Positions 36,394-43,253 of a stretch of 64,000 bases of DNA are shown here, one piece after another; positions within the stretch are counted from its first letter, which is position 1; each line of letters starts with the position of its first letter. The notes beneath the pieces are model-generated. The model saw only the letters and a list, made by a program, of their open reading frames with translations, was not told where the DNA came from and did no database searches. Location: contig CBFHON010000005.1 of the NCBI GenBank assembly GCA_965657505.1, positions 1 to 64,000 of the forward strand. The letters are read 5' to 3'. The position numbers were made by a program, and so were the translations under genes. The stretch comes from TMED109 sp002171375 (GTDB taxonomy: Bacteria; Pseudomonadota; Alphaproteobacteria; TMED109).

Positions 36394-36657
36394 CTAAAAC
36401 AACCAACTAAACCTAACAATCTTTGTAGGCAAATTATTAAAGTAATTGTGAACTACCAACTTCTGATCTTTATTTAAAAAGCTATAGATTACTTCTCTAT
36501 TTTTAACAGCATTTATATTGCCATCTTTTGATAGTTCTACAGCTGTTAGATAACTATAAATTAATGGGTCAAATGCTTTTTCTCCAGTTGGACCAGCAGA
36601 AGAGCTAAATGTGTAAAGTGATGTGAGTAAAAATGTAATTAAGTATAGTTTTTTCAT
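36394..36657 (-). CDS. Small secreted protein, unknown
   Basis: 87-residue protein with an N-terminal signal peptide (M-K-K-L-Y-L-I-T-F-L-L-T, cleavage near residue 20 before A-G-P). The mature part has no cysteine and contains a short amphipathic segment with K-N-R-E-V-I-Y-S-F-L-N-K. The start at 36657 is preferred over 36699 because G-A-G-G-G lies 5-9 bases upstream. It sits between repeat copies R1 and R2. No family recognised. Confidence 0.6.
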   Translation of the reverse strand: MKKLYLITFLLTSLYTFSSSAGPTGEKAFDPLIYSYLTAVELSKDGNINAVKNREVIYSFLNKDQKLVVHNYFNNLPTKIVRFSWLF

Positions 36658-36768
36658 GTAAACCCTCATAAAATGTTTAAATAAGCAGAATAAAATCATG
36701 CACTTATTACATCTCTAATATGGAATATATATTTCAACATTATTAAAGTTTTATGGAGGATAAAAAGA

Positions 36769-36866
36769 AATAGTATCCTATTATTTTTTCATACAAAAAC
36801 ACTACCACAACTAGAGACAACTCTAAAATATCTGGAGATAATGGAGATGTTGGTGGTGGTGGATTT
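36769..36866 (+). repeat. Interspersed repeat, copy R2
   Basis: Longer member of the family: the A-A-T-A-G-T-A-T-C-C lead-in (36769-36780) is shared with copy R5, followed by the C-A-T-A-C-A-A-A-A-A-C-A-C-T-A-C-C-A-C core. Inverted pairs C-T-A-C-C-A-C/G-T-G-G-T-G-G, T-A-G-A-G/C-T-C-T-A and T-A-T-C/G-A-T-A are present. Its end touches the stop codon of the dehydrogenase gene that follows. Confidence 0.88.
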
Positions 36867-37719
36867 ACTTATTTGGTTTTGGAAATTTAGGTATCTTTCT
36901 TAGGTTTTCTAGTAAAGAACTATGGAATATTTTTATAGAATTGCCTATAGTTTTACTATTTTTATGCAAAGTATCTAAGTAGCTCAAAACATCTTTTTCT
37001 AAAATCCCAATAGTATTTTTACTATTATAAGATTGTTTAGACCAGTCAATATTTTCAATATTGCTTCCATACCATGTTTGTCCAGAGGATAAATTAAGAA
37101 CTTCTAAAAGTTTATTTGAATCAATTCCTAATTTTTTAGATTCAGCTAATACATGTCTGACAGATAATACTGATGTAGCTGCAACAAAATTATTAAGGAC
37201 TTTTACAGACATACCTGATCCATATTCACCTATATATAATATGTTTTTTCCCATTAAATTTAATAAGGGGCTAAGAAAATTAAATTCTTTTTTCTTAGAG
37301 CCAATCATAAAAGTTAATGATGCTTTTTCTGCTTTTATAGGAGCTCCAGAAATTGGAGCATCTATAATAGTTATGTTACTTGGAGATTTAATTTTCAGTT
37401 CTTTTAGATACTGAGGAGATAATGTTGAACAAAGTAATAATATTTTTTTATTATTTGAATAAAATATACCATTATTACCCATGCAAATTTCTTCAGTTTC
37501 TTTAATGTCTCTTACTACACTGAAAATTATGTCATTTTTATCAAAAAATAATTTTTTAGAAGGGATAAAATTATTTTTAATATCTAAATAGTGCTTTTGA
37601 TTTTTAATATCATATCCTGAAGCATTAATTTTTTTTTTTATAATATTTTTGAGCATTGGTAGGCCCATAGAGCCACAACCTATTATACCAATACGATTTT
37701 TTAAAATGTTATTGTTCAT
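36865..37719 (-). CDS. NAD(P)-dependent 3-hydroxyisobutyrate dehydrogenase-like
   Basis: Beta-hydroxyacid dehydrogenase, 284 residues. The N-terminal Rossmann motif G-I-I-G-C-G-S-M-G-L-P-M is at about 10-21, the substrate motif D-A-P-I-S-G-A-P near 119, and the catalytic lysine in K-V-L-N-N-F near 172. These identify the 3-hydroxyisobutyrate/tartronate-semialdehyde/6-phosphogluconate-like superfamily but not the substrate. The start ATG at 37719-37717 lies inside repeat copy R3, and the stop touches copy R2, so the gene is cleanly bracketed by repeats. It stands alone among small secreted-protein genes. Confidence 0.85.
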   Translation of the reverse strand: MNNNILKNRIGIIGCGSMGLPMLKNIIKKKINASGYDIKNQKHYLDIKNNFIPSKKLFFDKNDIIFSVVRDIKETEEICMGNNGIFYSNNKKILLLCSTLSPQYLKELKIKSPSNITIIDAPISGAPIKAEKASLTFMIGSKKKEFNFLSPLLNLMGKNILYIGEYGSGMSVKVLNNFVAATSVLSVRHVLAESKKLGIDSNKLLEVLNLSSGQTWYGSNIENIDWSKQSYNSKNTIGILEKDVLSYLDTLHKNSKTIGNSIKIFHSSLLENLRKIPKFPKPNK

Positions 37720-37785
37720 ACAAAAACTCTACCACAACTAGAGCTATCTCTACAAATACTGGAGTAGGTGGTGGAAGATTAAAAC
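37715..37785 (+). repeat. Interspersed repeat, copy R3
   Basis: Clear copy with C-A-T-A-C-A-A-A-A-A-C, C-T-C-T-A-C-C-A-C-A-A-C-T-A-G-A-G and T-A-C-T-G-G-A-G-T-A-G-G-T-G-G-T-G-G. The C-A-T at its left end is the complement of the start codon of the dehydrogenase gene. Its right end runs into a stretch that resembles the upstream region of the genes at 41650 and 46455. Confidence 0.88.
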
Positions 37786-37805
37786 TTTTGTGTTACCATA
37801 ATTTT

Positions 37806-38192
37806 ATGAGAAAACTGTTATTAGTATTATTTTTATTTACACTTTCTTCTAATGCTTTAGCAAAAGTAGAGATATGGGAATGTGATGGAGATTATTCTAA
37901 TTGGGATTATTATAAAATAGATACTGATATTCCTACAGTTTATATAAGGAAAAATTCAAGATGGATAGATATTTCAAATGCTTCAGAATTATTAGATGCT
38001 TTTGGAGAACCTCAAGAGGATGATTTTGATCACGTGATTTTTAAATATTCTAGCAAGTATGAAGACGTTTATTGGATTAACCCTGATACAAAAGAATATA
38101 TTGGAGTCATGGATTTATTTACAAAAGAATTTCTTTCAATAAATAATGGTAACTATGAGTTAGAAACAACATGTAAGTTATATGTTAAATAG
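37806..38192 (+). CDS. Small secreted W-x-C protein, paralogue A
   Basis: 128-residue protein with a signal peptide (about 1-19, ending A-L-A). The mature start I-W-E-C-D-G, a Y-Y-K-I-D-T-D-I-P-T-V-Y-I strand, S-R-W, and a terminal T-T-C-K-L resemble the protein encoded at 46455 (I-W-Q-C, Y-K-I-D-V-T-T-P-M-V-W-V, T-R-W, Y-K-C-N). The two cysteines likely form one disulfide joining the ends of a small beta domain. The frame is open to 37788, but the ATG at 37806 begins the signal peptide. Function unknown. Confidence 0.7.
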   Translation: MRKLLLVLFLFTLSSNALAKVEIWECDGDYSNWDYYKIDTDIPTVYIRKNSRWIDISNASELLDAFGEPQEDDFDHVIFKYSSKYEDVYWINPDTKEYIGVMDLFTKEFLSINNGNYELETTCKLYVK

Positions 38193-38247
38193 ATTCCATC
38201 ACAACTAAAGCTTTCTCTAAAATACTGGAGTATATGGTGGGTTTAAA
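38192..38247 (+). repeat. Interspersed repeat, copy R4 (left-truncated)
   Basis: Shorter, more diverged copy beginning at the stop codon of the W-x-C protein gene: C-A-T-C-A-C-A-A-C-T-A-A-A-G-C-T-T-T-C-T-C-T followed by A-A-A-T-A-C-T-G-G-A-G-T-A and G-G-T-G-G-G-T-T-T. The C-A-T-A-C-A-A-A-A-A lead-in is missing. Confidence 0.7.
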
Positions 38248-38325
38248 TACATGTAGTATTTAATATTGTATTTTTATATAAATGGTTGTTTAATTTAATT
38301 TTAATTAATTACCTAGGAGGTTTAA

Positions 38326-38751
38326 ATGCAATTTATAAAAATATTATTAATATTATGCTTTACTCTATTATATTCAAAATTAGTATTAGCAGAAGATTTT
38401 ACATTAACACAAAGTATTAAATGGACAATGGGGAGTGAAATAGAAACCTCATCTGGAAAACTTAGAGGCGTAAGTGTAGAAGGTGCCTACATAGATAGTA
38501 GAGGACATACAGGGACAATTACATGTATAGGGTCTGTAGGTGAGAATTTTAAGGCTGATTGTCATTTCAAAGATGAAGATGGTGATATTGGATATGCAGA
38601 TGCTTTAAGAAAAGGAGTAGATGGAGTTTCAAAGATGTCAGGTGGAACAGGTAAATATAAAAACATTACTGCTGATTGCGTATACAAAATTGCTAGCACT
38701 AATAAAGAAGCATCATTAGGTTTAGTAACAAGTAAATGTACAACTAATTAA
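38326..38751 (+). CDS. Secreted barrel-like protein, tandem paralogue 1
   Basis: 141-residue exported protein: signal peptide about 1-22 (ending V-L-A), then a mature beta-rich domain. The key segment D-E-D-G-D-I-G-Y, followed by S-G-G-T-G-K-Y-K-N and C-V-Y, is shared with the next gene. G-G-T-G-x-Y/F near the end of a strand-rich secreted domain resembles the allene-oxide-cyclase/dirigent barrel fold; this is a fold-level guess. Four cysteines (T-I-T-C-I-G, K-A-D-C-H, A-D-C-V-Y, S-K-C-T) could form two disulfides. An A-G-G-A-G-G-T ribosome site immediately precedes ATG 38326, one of the strongest in the window. Confidence 0.75.
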   Translation: MQFIKILLILCFTLLYSKLVLAEDFTLTQSIKWTMGSEIETSSGKLRGVSVEGAYIDSRGHTGTITCIGSVGENFKADCHFKDEDGDIGYADALRKGVDGVSKMSGGTGKYKNITADCVYKIASTNKEASLGLVTSKCTTN

Positions 38752-38791
38752 TAAACTTAAAATTATATAATAACTATAAGGATAGAAGAAA

Positions 38792-39220
38792 ATGAAAATA
38801 ATAATATTACTATTGATAACTTTTTTTAATTTAAACATAGCTTTAGCAGATTATAAAACAAATAGTGTATTTAAAATTACAAGTTTAGACTCTGTTAATA
38901 CTGGAGATAATAATAGACTTGTAAATTTTACTTTAGATATTACTGGTATAACTGATACTGGAATTACAACTGAAGGTAAATGTGTATTAACTATAAAAAA
39001 CAATATTTTAGAAGGTAATTGTGAAAATACAGACCAAGATGGAGATATATCATATACGTCACTTTATAGAGATGTAGCTAAAGGTAATATTGGAGAGGCA
39101 ACAAGAATTGGTGGAACTGGAAAATATGCTAATAAAAATGGTACATGCGTTTATGAGGTTATAGTTAGAAATCTTAAATTAGGTATAGGAGCTAGTGAAG
39201 GCACATGTCCTGACTTGTAA
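38792..39220 (+). CDS. Secreted barrel-like protein, tandem paralogue 2
   Basis: 142 residues, signal peptide about 1-19 (ending A-L-A). It repeats the architecture of the preceding gene: C-V-L, E-G-N-C-E-N, D-Q-D-G-D-I-S-Y, G-G-T-G-K-Y-A-N and T-C-V-Y-E, with a final E-G-T-C. Overall identity to its neighbour is low outside these motifs, so the duplication is old. A-A-G-G-A-T lies ahead of ATG 38792, and the 40-bp spacing suggests co-transcription with paralogue 1. A hairpin follows at 39266-39292. Confidence 0.75.
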   Translation: MKIIILLLITFFNLNIALADYKTNSVFKITSLDSVNTGDNNRLVNFTLDITGITDTGITTEGKCVLTIKNNILEGNCENTDQDGDISYTSLYRDVAKGNIGEATRIGGTGKYANKNGTCVYEVIVRNLKLGIGASEGTCPDL

Positions 39221-39265
39221 GGTGTTTTTAATATAAAGGTCATCACTAAGCATACTTTTATTAAT

Positions 39266-39292
39266 AATGGCTCTTTTATATAAAGGGCCATT
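39266..39292 (+). terminator. Hairpin after the barrel-protein pair
   Basis: A-A-T-G-G-C-T-C-T-T-T pairs with A-A-A-G-G-G-C-C-A-T-T over 11 bp (one G-U) around a 5-base loop. It stands 45 bp after the second barrel gene, before the moaB-end repeat. No strong U-tract follows, so it may be a transcript-end stabiliser rather than a classical terminator. Confidence 0.5.
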
Positions 39293-39334
39293 AGAACTCT
39301 AACTAAGTTCATCAAAATATTTATATAATGTTTT

Positions 39335-39442
39335 GATTAAGAGAACACCAGGAAGACGTTTAAAACCTTATGTACTGGTTATCTGTCAAAAATTGAGGGT
39401 TAAATTAGGTAACTTTGTATATAAACGTTGTACACTTTTAGT
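39335..39442 (+). repeat. moaB 3'-end direct repeat, copy 2
   Basis: Second copy of the 108-bp segment at 36168-36275, same orientation, offset 3167 bp. It still contains the last codons of moaB including the stop, with one base change inside the coding part (36182 G versus 39349 C), but no upstream moaB sequence. Its end overlaps the stop of a small minus-strand gene. Confidence 0.92.
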
Positions 39443-39647
39443 TTTTTCCAAAAAAACTAATACAGGCTAAATCAGCAACAGTCATATTATCTTTAGATTT
39501 TTCTGATTCCATATTCTCATTAATTTGTTGGCAATCAGACTCGTCGTATAATTCATTTGGTTCATACTTACTTACAATATCTGTAGCCCAAGATCTTGAG
39601 CAGATTGTAAAGAATATAACTATCCTGATGAGGATAAGTTTATTCAT
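39438..39647 (-). CDS. Small secreted protein, 69 residues, unknown
   Basis: Signal peptide about 1-21 (ending S-W-A), mature part of about 48 acidic residues with two cysteines (S-D-C-Q-Q and L-A-C-I-S-F-F-G-K). ATG 39647 overlaps the stop of an upstream 48-residue frame, suggesting translational coupling. The last bases lie in moaB-repeat copy 2, so the present C-terminus may have been set by the duplication. No family recognised. Confidence 0.5.
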   Translation of the reverse strand: MNKLILIRIVIFFTICSRSWATDIVSKYEPNELYDESDCQQINENMESEKSKDNMTVADLACISFFGKN

Positions 39648-39786
39648 TATCTTTTCCTTCTTTATCTATTACCTCTTGTGTTTCTATACCTTTGTCTTTT
39701 TTTATAAGTTTTATAATAGAAGCAAGAGGACTTTCTTTTTTTCTCTTAAAATATTTCATTAGTATTTTATCAAAATCACCAAACAT
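39640..39786 (-). CDS. Possible 48-residue lysine-rich protein
   Basis: An ATG at 39786-39784 opens 48 codons rich in Lys and Glu (K-Y-F-K-R-K-K-E-S-P-L-A-S-I-I-K-L-I-K-K), with no signal peptide. Its stop overlaps the start of the secreted-protein gene by 8 bases, the arrangement expected of a coupled pair. No Shine-Dalgarno site is visible upstream, where repeat R5 begins at 39792. Too short to be certain. Confidence 0.35.
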   Translation of the reverse strand: MFGDFDKILMKYFKRKKESPLASIIKLIKKDKGIETQEVIDKEGKDNE

Positions 39787-39791
39787 TTTTT

Positions 39792-39872
39792 AATAGTATC
39801 CCATTATTTTCCCATACAAAAACACTACCACAACTAAAGCCATCTCTACAAATACTGGAGCTAACGTAGTAG
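39792..39872 (+). repeat. Interspersed repeat, copy R5
   Basis: Copy aligned without gaps to R2 over its left half (A-A-T-A-G-T-A-T-C-C lead-in, then C-A-T-A-C-A-A-A-A-A-C-A-C-T-A-C-C-A-C-A) and to R3 in the middle (C-T-C-T-A-C-A-A-A-T-A-C-T-G-G-A-G). The right end differs (C-T-A-A-C-G-T-A-G-T-A-G-A-T). It fills the gap between the small 48-residue frame and the malonyl-CoA decarboxylase stop. Confidence 0.88.
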
Positions 39873-39882
39873 ATTTAAAAAT

Positions 39883-41160
39883 TTAAGACTTTTTAATTTT
39901 ATTAAATTTAGATAATAAAGATCTAGATGAAGCTATGGTCTCTCTTGAAAAGTATTGTTCATGATTCTTTTCTAAATTGTCCATTTGATATTTATAATTC
40001 ACCATTAGTCCTGCTGAATTAGCTATACCTTTCTTTGATGGATTACCCATAAAATGAATTTTATCTAAAGAAGCTCCATTACTTAAGTGAAACCTTTGTA
40101 CTGGATCTAATGGGAGCCCATCTTTATGTTTAGCTTCAAAGAAATACTCTATGGAGTTATTTAAAATTTCTTTTTCAACACTTAATATTGAATCTTTATC
40201 AATAATTTTATCATGTAAAGTAGGATTGTTTTGTTTTAGCCATTTATTAAAACCAGGTACTGGAGATAAAGTTACAAAAGTTTCTAAACTAGGAAACTCT
40301 TTTTTCAAGTCCATTACCACTTGCTTTAGGAGAAAATTACCAAAAGAAATACCCTTAAGACCTTTTTGACAATTTGATATTGAATAAAAAACAGCAGTTT
40401 TAAATTTCTTAGGGTTAGTTTTAGTTCTATTTAAATCTAATATATCTTCTATCTTTGATGGCACTTCTGGTGTTAATGCTACTTCAACAAATATTAGAGG
40501 TTCATCTTCCATTGTAGGATGGAAGAATGAATAACATCTTCTATCTTCAGGCTTTAACCTATTTCTCAAATCTAACCATGAAGATATTTCATGCACAGCT
40601 TCATACTTTATTATTTTTTCTAAAATTTTAGCTGAAGTATCCCATGTAATTGGATGTGTAACTAAAAACCCTCTGTTAAACCAATTTTTAAATAAATTAG
40701 ACAAATCTATATCAACTTTTTTTAATTCTATATTTTCTTTTATTAAATTTAATAATCTTTCTCTAATATTTACTAACCTTATAGTTCCTCTTTCTATAGA
40801 ATTTAAATTTTTAAAAATTTCCATTCTTTTAGAATTAAATTTTGAAGTCATAGATGTATAATTATGAGTGGAATTATTATCTGCATAGTTACTTACTGAT
40901 TTTAATAATTCTTGATTATCAAAATCATAGTCTTTACTTAGTATTAAGAAAAAATCTAATAACTCTTTATCATTAAGATTTTCAATTTTTATCATCAATG
41001 TTTCAGAATATGCTAAAGCTGAGGCTTCGCCTTTGCAATTTATAACTTTATCTAATAACCCAGTTATTGAATCTTTTGTTTTAAAATCAGAAAATATATT
41101 TCTTGGACTTATATATTTATTTTCAAATAACTTAGAAAATATTCCTTCAAATAAACTCAT
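39883..41160 (-). CDS. Malonyl-CoA decarboxylase
   Basis: Converts malonyl-CoA to acetyl-CoA and CO2. The 425-residue protein has the helical N-terminal domain and the GNAT-like C-terminal catalytic domain: R-C-Y-S-F-F-H-P near residue 213, E-P-L-I-F-V-E-V-A-L-T near 225, F-Y-S-I-S-N-C-Q near 262, and T-L-S-P-V-P-G-F near 300, with the catalytic Ser and a His (R-F-H-L-S-N-G-A) present. The ATG at 41160 follows an A-G-G-A-G site. No malonyl-CoA synthetase (matB) or malonate transporter is adjacent. It is an isolated metabolic gene in the repeat-rich region. Confidence 0.92.
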   Translation of the reverse strand: MSLFEGIFSKLFENKYISPRNIFSDFKTKDSITGLLDKVINCKGEASALAYSETLMIKIENLNDKELLDFFLILSKDYDFDNQELLKSVSNYADNNSTHNYTSMTSKFNSKRMEIFKNLNSIERGTIRLVNIRERLLNLIKENIELKKVDIDLSNLFKNWFNRGFLVTHPITWDTSAKILEKIIKYEAVHEISSWLDLRNRLKPEDRRCYSFFHPTMEDEPLIFVEVALTPEVPSKIEDILDLNRTKTNPKKFKTAVFYSISNCQKGLKGISFGNFLLKQVVMDLKKEFPSLETFVTLSPVPGFNKWLKQNNPTLHDKIIDKDSILSVEKEILNNSIEYFFEAKHKDGLPLDPVQRFHLSNGASLDKIHFMGNPSKKGIANSAGLMVNYKYQMDNLEKNHEQYFSRETIASSRSLLSKFNKIKKS

Positions 41161-41322
41161 TTTATTCTCCTTAATACAAGTAAGATATACTATTTACTTA
41201 AATAGTTAAATTTTATAAATGTAAACATGTTATCAAAATAAGATAAGAATAATTACTATTTGTAAATATTTACAGGTACTAGATTAGGTGATGGAGATTT
41301 ATATAAATATTTTTTATTGTTC

Positions 41323-41568
41323 TTACATTGTTGATCTATCAACAGTAAAATCTTGCATAAGATTACATAATACACGTTTATAAGTAACTACACATTTGTA
41401 TATATCTTTTTTATAATAAACAATATGATATGTATCTTTTGATGTCCCAGCAGGATCTGTATAACTGTATATAACTTTACCATTACCTAAAATATGAGCA
41501 GAACTATCTTCAGCATAAACATTACTTACAAAAATGAAGGTTATTAATATAATTAAAATATATTTCAT
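41323..41568 (-). CDS. Small secreted protein, 81 residues, unknown
   Basis: Signal peptide about 1-19 (ending V-Y-A), then a short beta-rich mature part with tyrosine-rich strands (K-V-I-Y-S-Y-T and Y-H-I-V-Y-Y-K-K) and two cysteines (Y-K-C-V-V and V-L-C-N-L). Repeat copy R6 begins immediately upstream of its start. No family recognised. Confidence 0.55.
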   Translation of the reverse strand: MKYILIILITFIFVSNVYAEDSSAHILGNGKVIYSYTDPAGTSKDTYHIVYYKKDIYKCVVTYKRVLCNLMQDFTVDRSTM

Positions 41569-41574
41569 AAAGTA

Positions 41575-41649
41575 ACTCTACCATATAAATAATTATCTAC
41601 AAATACTTGAGTATATGTTTGATATGAACTTTTATGTTACTATGTATTT
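41575..41649 (+). repeat. Interspersed repeat, copy R6 and shared upstream region
   Basis: Diverged copy: A-C-T-C-T-A-C-C-A, then A-T-C-T-A-C-A-A-A-T-A-C-T-T-G-A-G-T-A. Continuing rightward, A-A-C-T-T-T-T-A-T-G-T-T-A-C aligns with A-A-C-T-T-T-T-G-T-G-T-T-A-C at 37789-37797 region, both ending in a T-T-T-A-T-G-A start. Confidence 0.7.
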
Positions 41650-41751
41650 ATGAAAAATTTAAAAACATTAGCTCGTTTCCTATCCTATATAATCTTAGCA
41701 GTGGCAATATTTATTATAGCTGAGGGATTAATGAAGTATTTTTTAGGTTAA
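41650..41751 (+). CDS. Possible 33-residue single-span membrane peptide
   Basis: ATG 41650 opens 33 codons: a short basic start (K-N-L-K-T-L-A-R), a hydrophobic helix of about 18 residues (Y-I-I-L-A-V-A-I-F-I-I-A) and a G-L-M-K-Y-F-L-G tail. Its upstream sequence resembles that of the W-x-C secreted-protein genes. It is 19 bp ahead of the acetyltransferase gene on the same strand. Too short for certainty. Confidence 0.4.
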   Translation: MKNLKTLARFLSYIILAVAIFIIAEGLMKYFLG

Positions 41752-41770
41752 CATCTATTAAGAGAAAATT

Positions 41771-42289
41771 ATGAAGAAATTAGAAAAGAATTACCTTAAT
41801 ATACCTAGAATTGAGACTGAAAGATTAATATTAAATTATCCTTTAGAGAATGATTTTAAAATTCTTGAAGTTTTTTTAAAAAGTGAAAGAAGTAAATTTG
41901 TAGGTGGACCATATAGAAGTTTTAGTTCCTGGAATGATTATATGGCAAATATTGGACATTGGTCTCTTTATGGATATGGCTTATGGTCATTAAGGATAAA
42001 AGATAATAATGAATATATTGGAAGAGTTGGAATTATAAAACCAGCTATGTTTAAAGAACCGGATTTGGCTTGGCAAGTATTTGAAGCTTATGAAGGCAAA
42101 GGGTATGCCTACGAAGCAGCTATAGCAGTTAAAGATTATGCTATTAGTAATTTTAAATTTACTAGTTTAGCCAGTCATATAGTAGAAGGAAATAAAAATT
42201 CCATATCATTAGCTGAAAGAGTAGGCTTCAAATTGAAAAAAGAAGAAGTTATAGATAATAAAAAATTTATTATTTACTTTCATATATAA
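41771..42289 (+). CDS. GNAT-family acetyltransferase (RimJ/RimL-like)
   Basis: Acetyl-CoA-dependent N-acetyltransferase of 172 residues. It begins with the typical I-E-T-E-R-L-I-L strand (about 14-21), has Y-I-G-R-V-G-I strand 4, a W-Q-V-F-E-A-Y-E-G-K-G-Y-A-Y-E-A acetyl-CoA pyrophosphate loop (Q/R-x-x-G-x-G/A type) near 100-115, and the S-L-A-E-R-V-G-F-K C-terminal motif. Substrate unknown; such proteins may modify ribosomal proteins, amino acids or drugs. Confidence 0.88.
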   Translation: MKKLEKNYLNIPRIETERLILNYPLENDFKILEVFLKSERSKFVGGPYRSFSSWNDYMANIGHWSLYGYGLWSLRIKDNNEYIGRVGIIKPAMFKEPDLAWQVFEAYEGKGYAYEAAIAVKDYAISNFKFTSLASHIVEGNKNSISLAERVGFKLKKEEVIDNKKFIIYFHI

Positions 42290-42324
42290 AATATTTAAAT
42301 AGTACTTTAATAGAAGTTTTAGAG

Positions 42325-42489
42325 CTAATTTTTAGAATTGTTAGCGATTTTATTTAGATGCTTAACGATATTTTCTTTTTCACTATCTTTATAATGTTCC
42401 CATTCAGTTATTTTTTCAATAGTTCTATTACAACCAACACATACACCGTCAATTAATTTGCATATATTTATGCATGGAGAAATAGACAT
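42325..42489 (-). CDS. DUF1289 protein (54 residues)
   Basis: ATG at 42489 gives a 54-residue protein with the full DUF1289 signature: S-P-C-I-N-I-C-K-L, G-V-C-V-G-C-N-R-T, and an I-T-E-W helix. The four cysteines (C6, C10, C17, C20) probably bind a metal. DUF1289 proteins are widespread and uncharacterised in proteobacteria. It lies between the acetyltransferase gene (convergent) and a DUF6494 gene on the same strand. Confidence 0.85.
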   Translation of the reverse strand: MSISPCINICKLIDGVCVGCNRTIEKITEWEHYKDSEKENIVKHLNKIANNSKN

Positions 42490-42531
42490 TATTGCTAACC
42501 TTTCATCTAAAAATACTAGCTTTTTTCTATC

Positions 42532-42717
42532 TTAACTATTTATTATTGTTTCAAATTTTTTAAATTCTTTATTATTTATCTCTAGTTTGAGAGATATATT
42601 ACAAATTGGGTGATCATTTAATTCATTTTCTATTATTTGATGAGAACCTACGCCAACTTGTTTCAAAAATTTTCTTATTTGCATCTGAGTATTATCATTA
42701 TCATATTTTTCATCCAT
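42532..42717 (-). CDS. DUF6494-family small protein
   Basis: 61-residue cytoplasmic protein. M-Q-I-R-K-F-L-K-Q-V-G-V-G-S-H-Q-I-I-E near residues 12-30 matches the R-K-F-L-K-x-V-G-V-x-S-x-x-x-I-E core of DUF6494; the rest is a short acidic beta segment. Upstream of its ATG is G-A-G-G-A-A-A. Function unknown. It is co-oriented with the DUF1289 gene 42 bp away. Confidence 0.75.
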   Translation of the reverse strand: MDEKYDNDNTQMQIRKFLKQVGVGSHQIIENELNDHPICNISLKLEINNKEFKKFETIINS

Positions 42718-42784
42718 TTTATTTTCCTCTACTAGTTAGTAATCTGATTTTAATTATATAGAACTTAATATTTAAAGATTATGA

Positions 42785-43186
42785 TCAAATATTTAAATAT
42801 ATTCCAATAATTGATATTATAATTTGAATTAAATAAATTAATACAGATGAAAAATGCCAATATTTAAATTGTTTCTTTTTTTTCTTCTCTGTTAAGTCCG
42901 TACTATCTGAAATAAAATTTATTTTAGGCATAACTATAAATAAATTTATTATAAAACCTATAGAAATAATAAATGAAAGTAGAATAGACCAGTGATCTTT
43001 TAATATAAATGAAGAAATAAAAGCTAATGAGCTAATAAAAAGACCATATATAAAATTTTTTGGAAAAATATTTCTCAAAAATGCAGATTTATTATTTTTA
43101 TCTAATATTTTATTTGAAACAGGAGCAACACATACTGTGAAAAACAACATATAGCTTAATAAAGAACTGTATAATATAAGTAACAT
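42785..43186 (-). CDS. DUF4149/TMEM205-like membrane protein
   Basis: 133-residue integral membrane protein with four predicted helices (about 3-22, 47-62, 67-87, 112-132). The pattern of F-x-x-x-V-A-P at the end of helix 1, the F-P-K-N-F cap, and the F-x-x-x-H-x-x-S-V helix 4 motif (here W-H-F-S-S-V-L-I-Y-L) fits DUF4149. No catalytic residues are known for the family. Confidence 0.75.
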   Translation of the reverse strand: MLLILYSSLLSYMLFFTVCVAPVSNKILDKNNKSAFLRNIFPKNFIYGLFISSLAFISSFILKDHWSILLSFIISIGFIINLFIVMPKINFISDSTDLTEKKKKKQFKYWHFSSVLIYLIQIIISIIGIYLNI

Positions 43187-43253
43187 AAAACCTAGATAAT
43201 AATGAATTAAAAATAACTTATAATATCTAGTTTATTGAATAAATATAATCAAT

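Noticed and set aside
36226..36477. Plus-strand open frame of 83 codons after moaB
   Set aside because: It starts inside moaB-repeat copy 1 and its central part is repeat R1; the opposite strand carries a better small secreted-protein gene over the same bases.
36281..39872. A conserved minus-strand peptide frame across repeat copies (P-T-P-V-F-V-E and V-V-V-x-F-L-Y)
   Set aside because: The frame is partly kept in several copies but has no start or common stop and no ribosome site; substitutions fall at all codon positions, so coding is not supported.
41255..41310. A ninth repeat copy upstream of the 81-residue secreted-protein gene's 3' end
   Set aside because: Only a short A-G-G-T-G-A-T-G-G-A-G-A-T-T-T match is visible; too weak to call.
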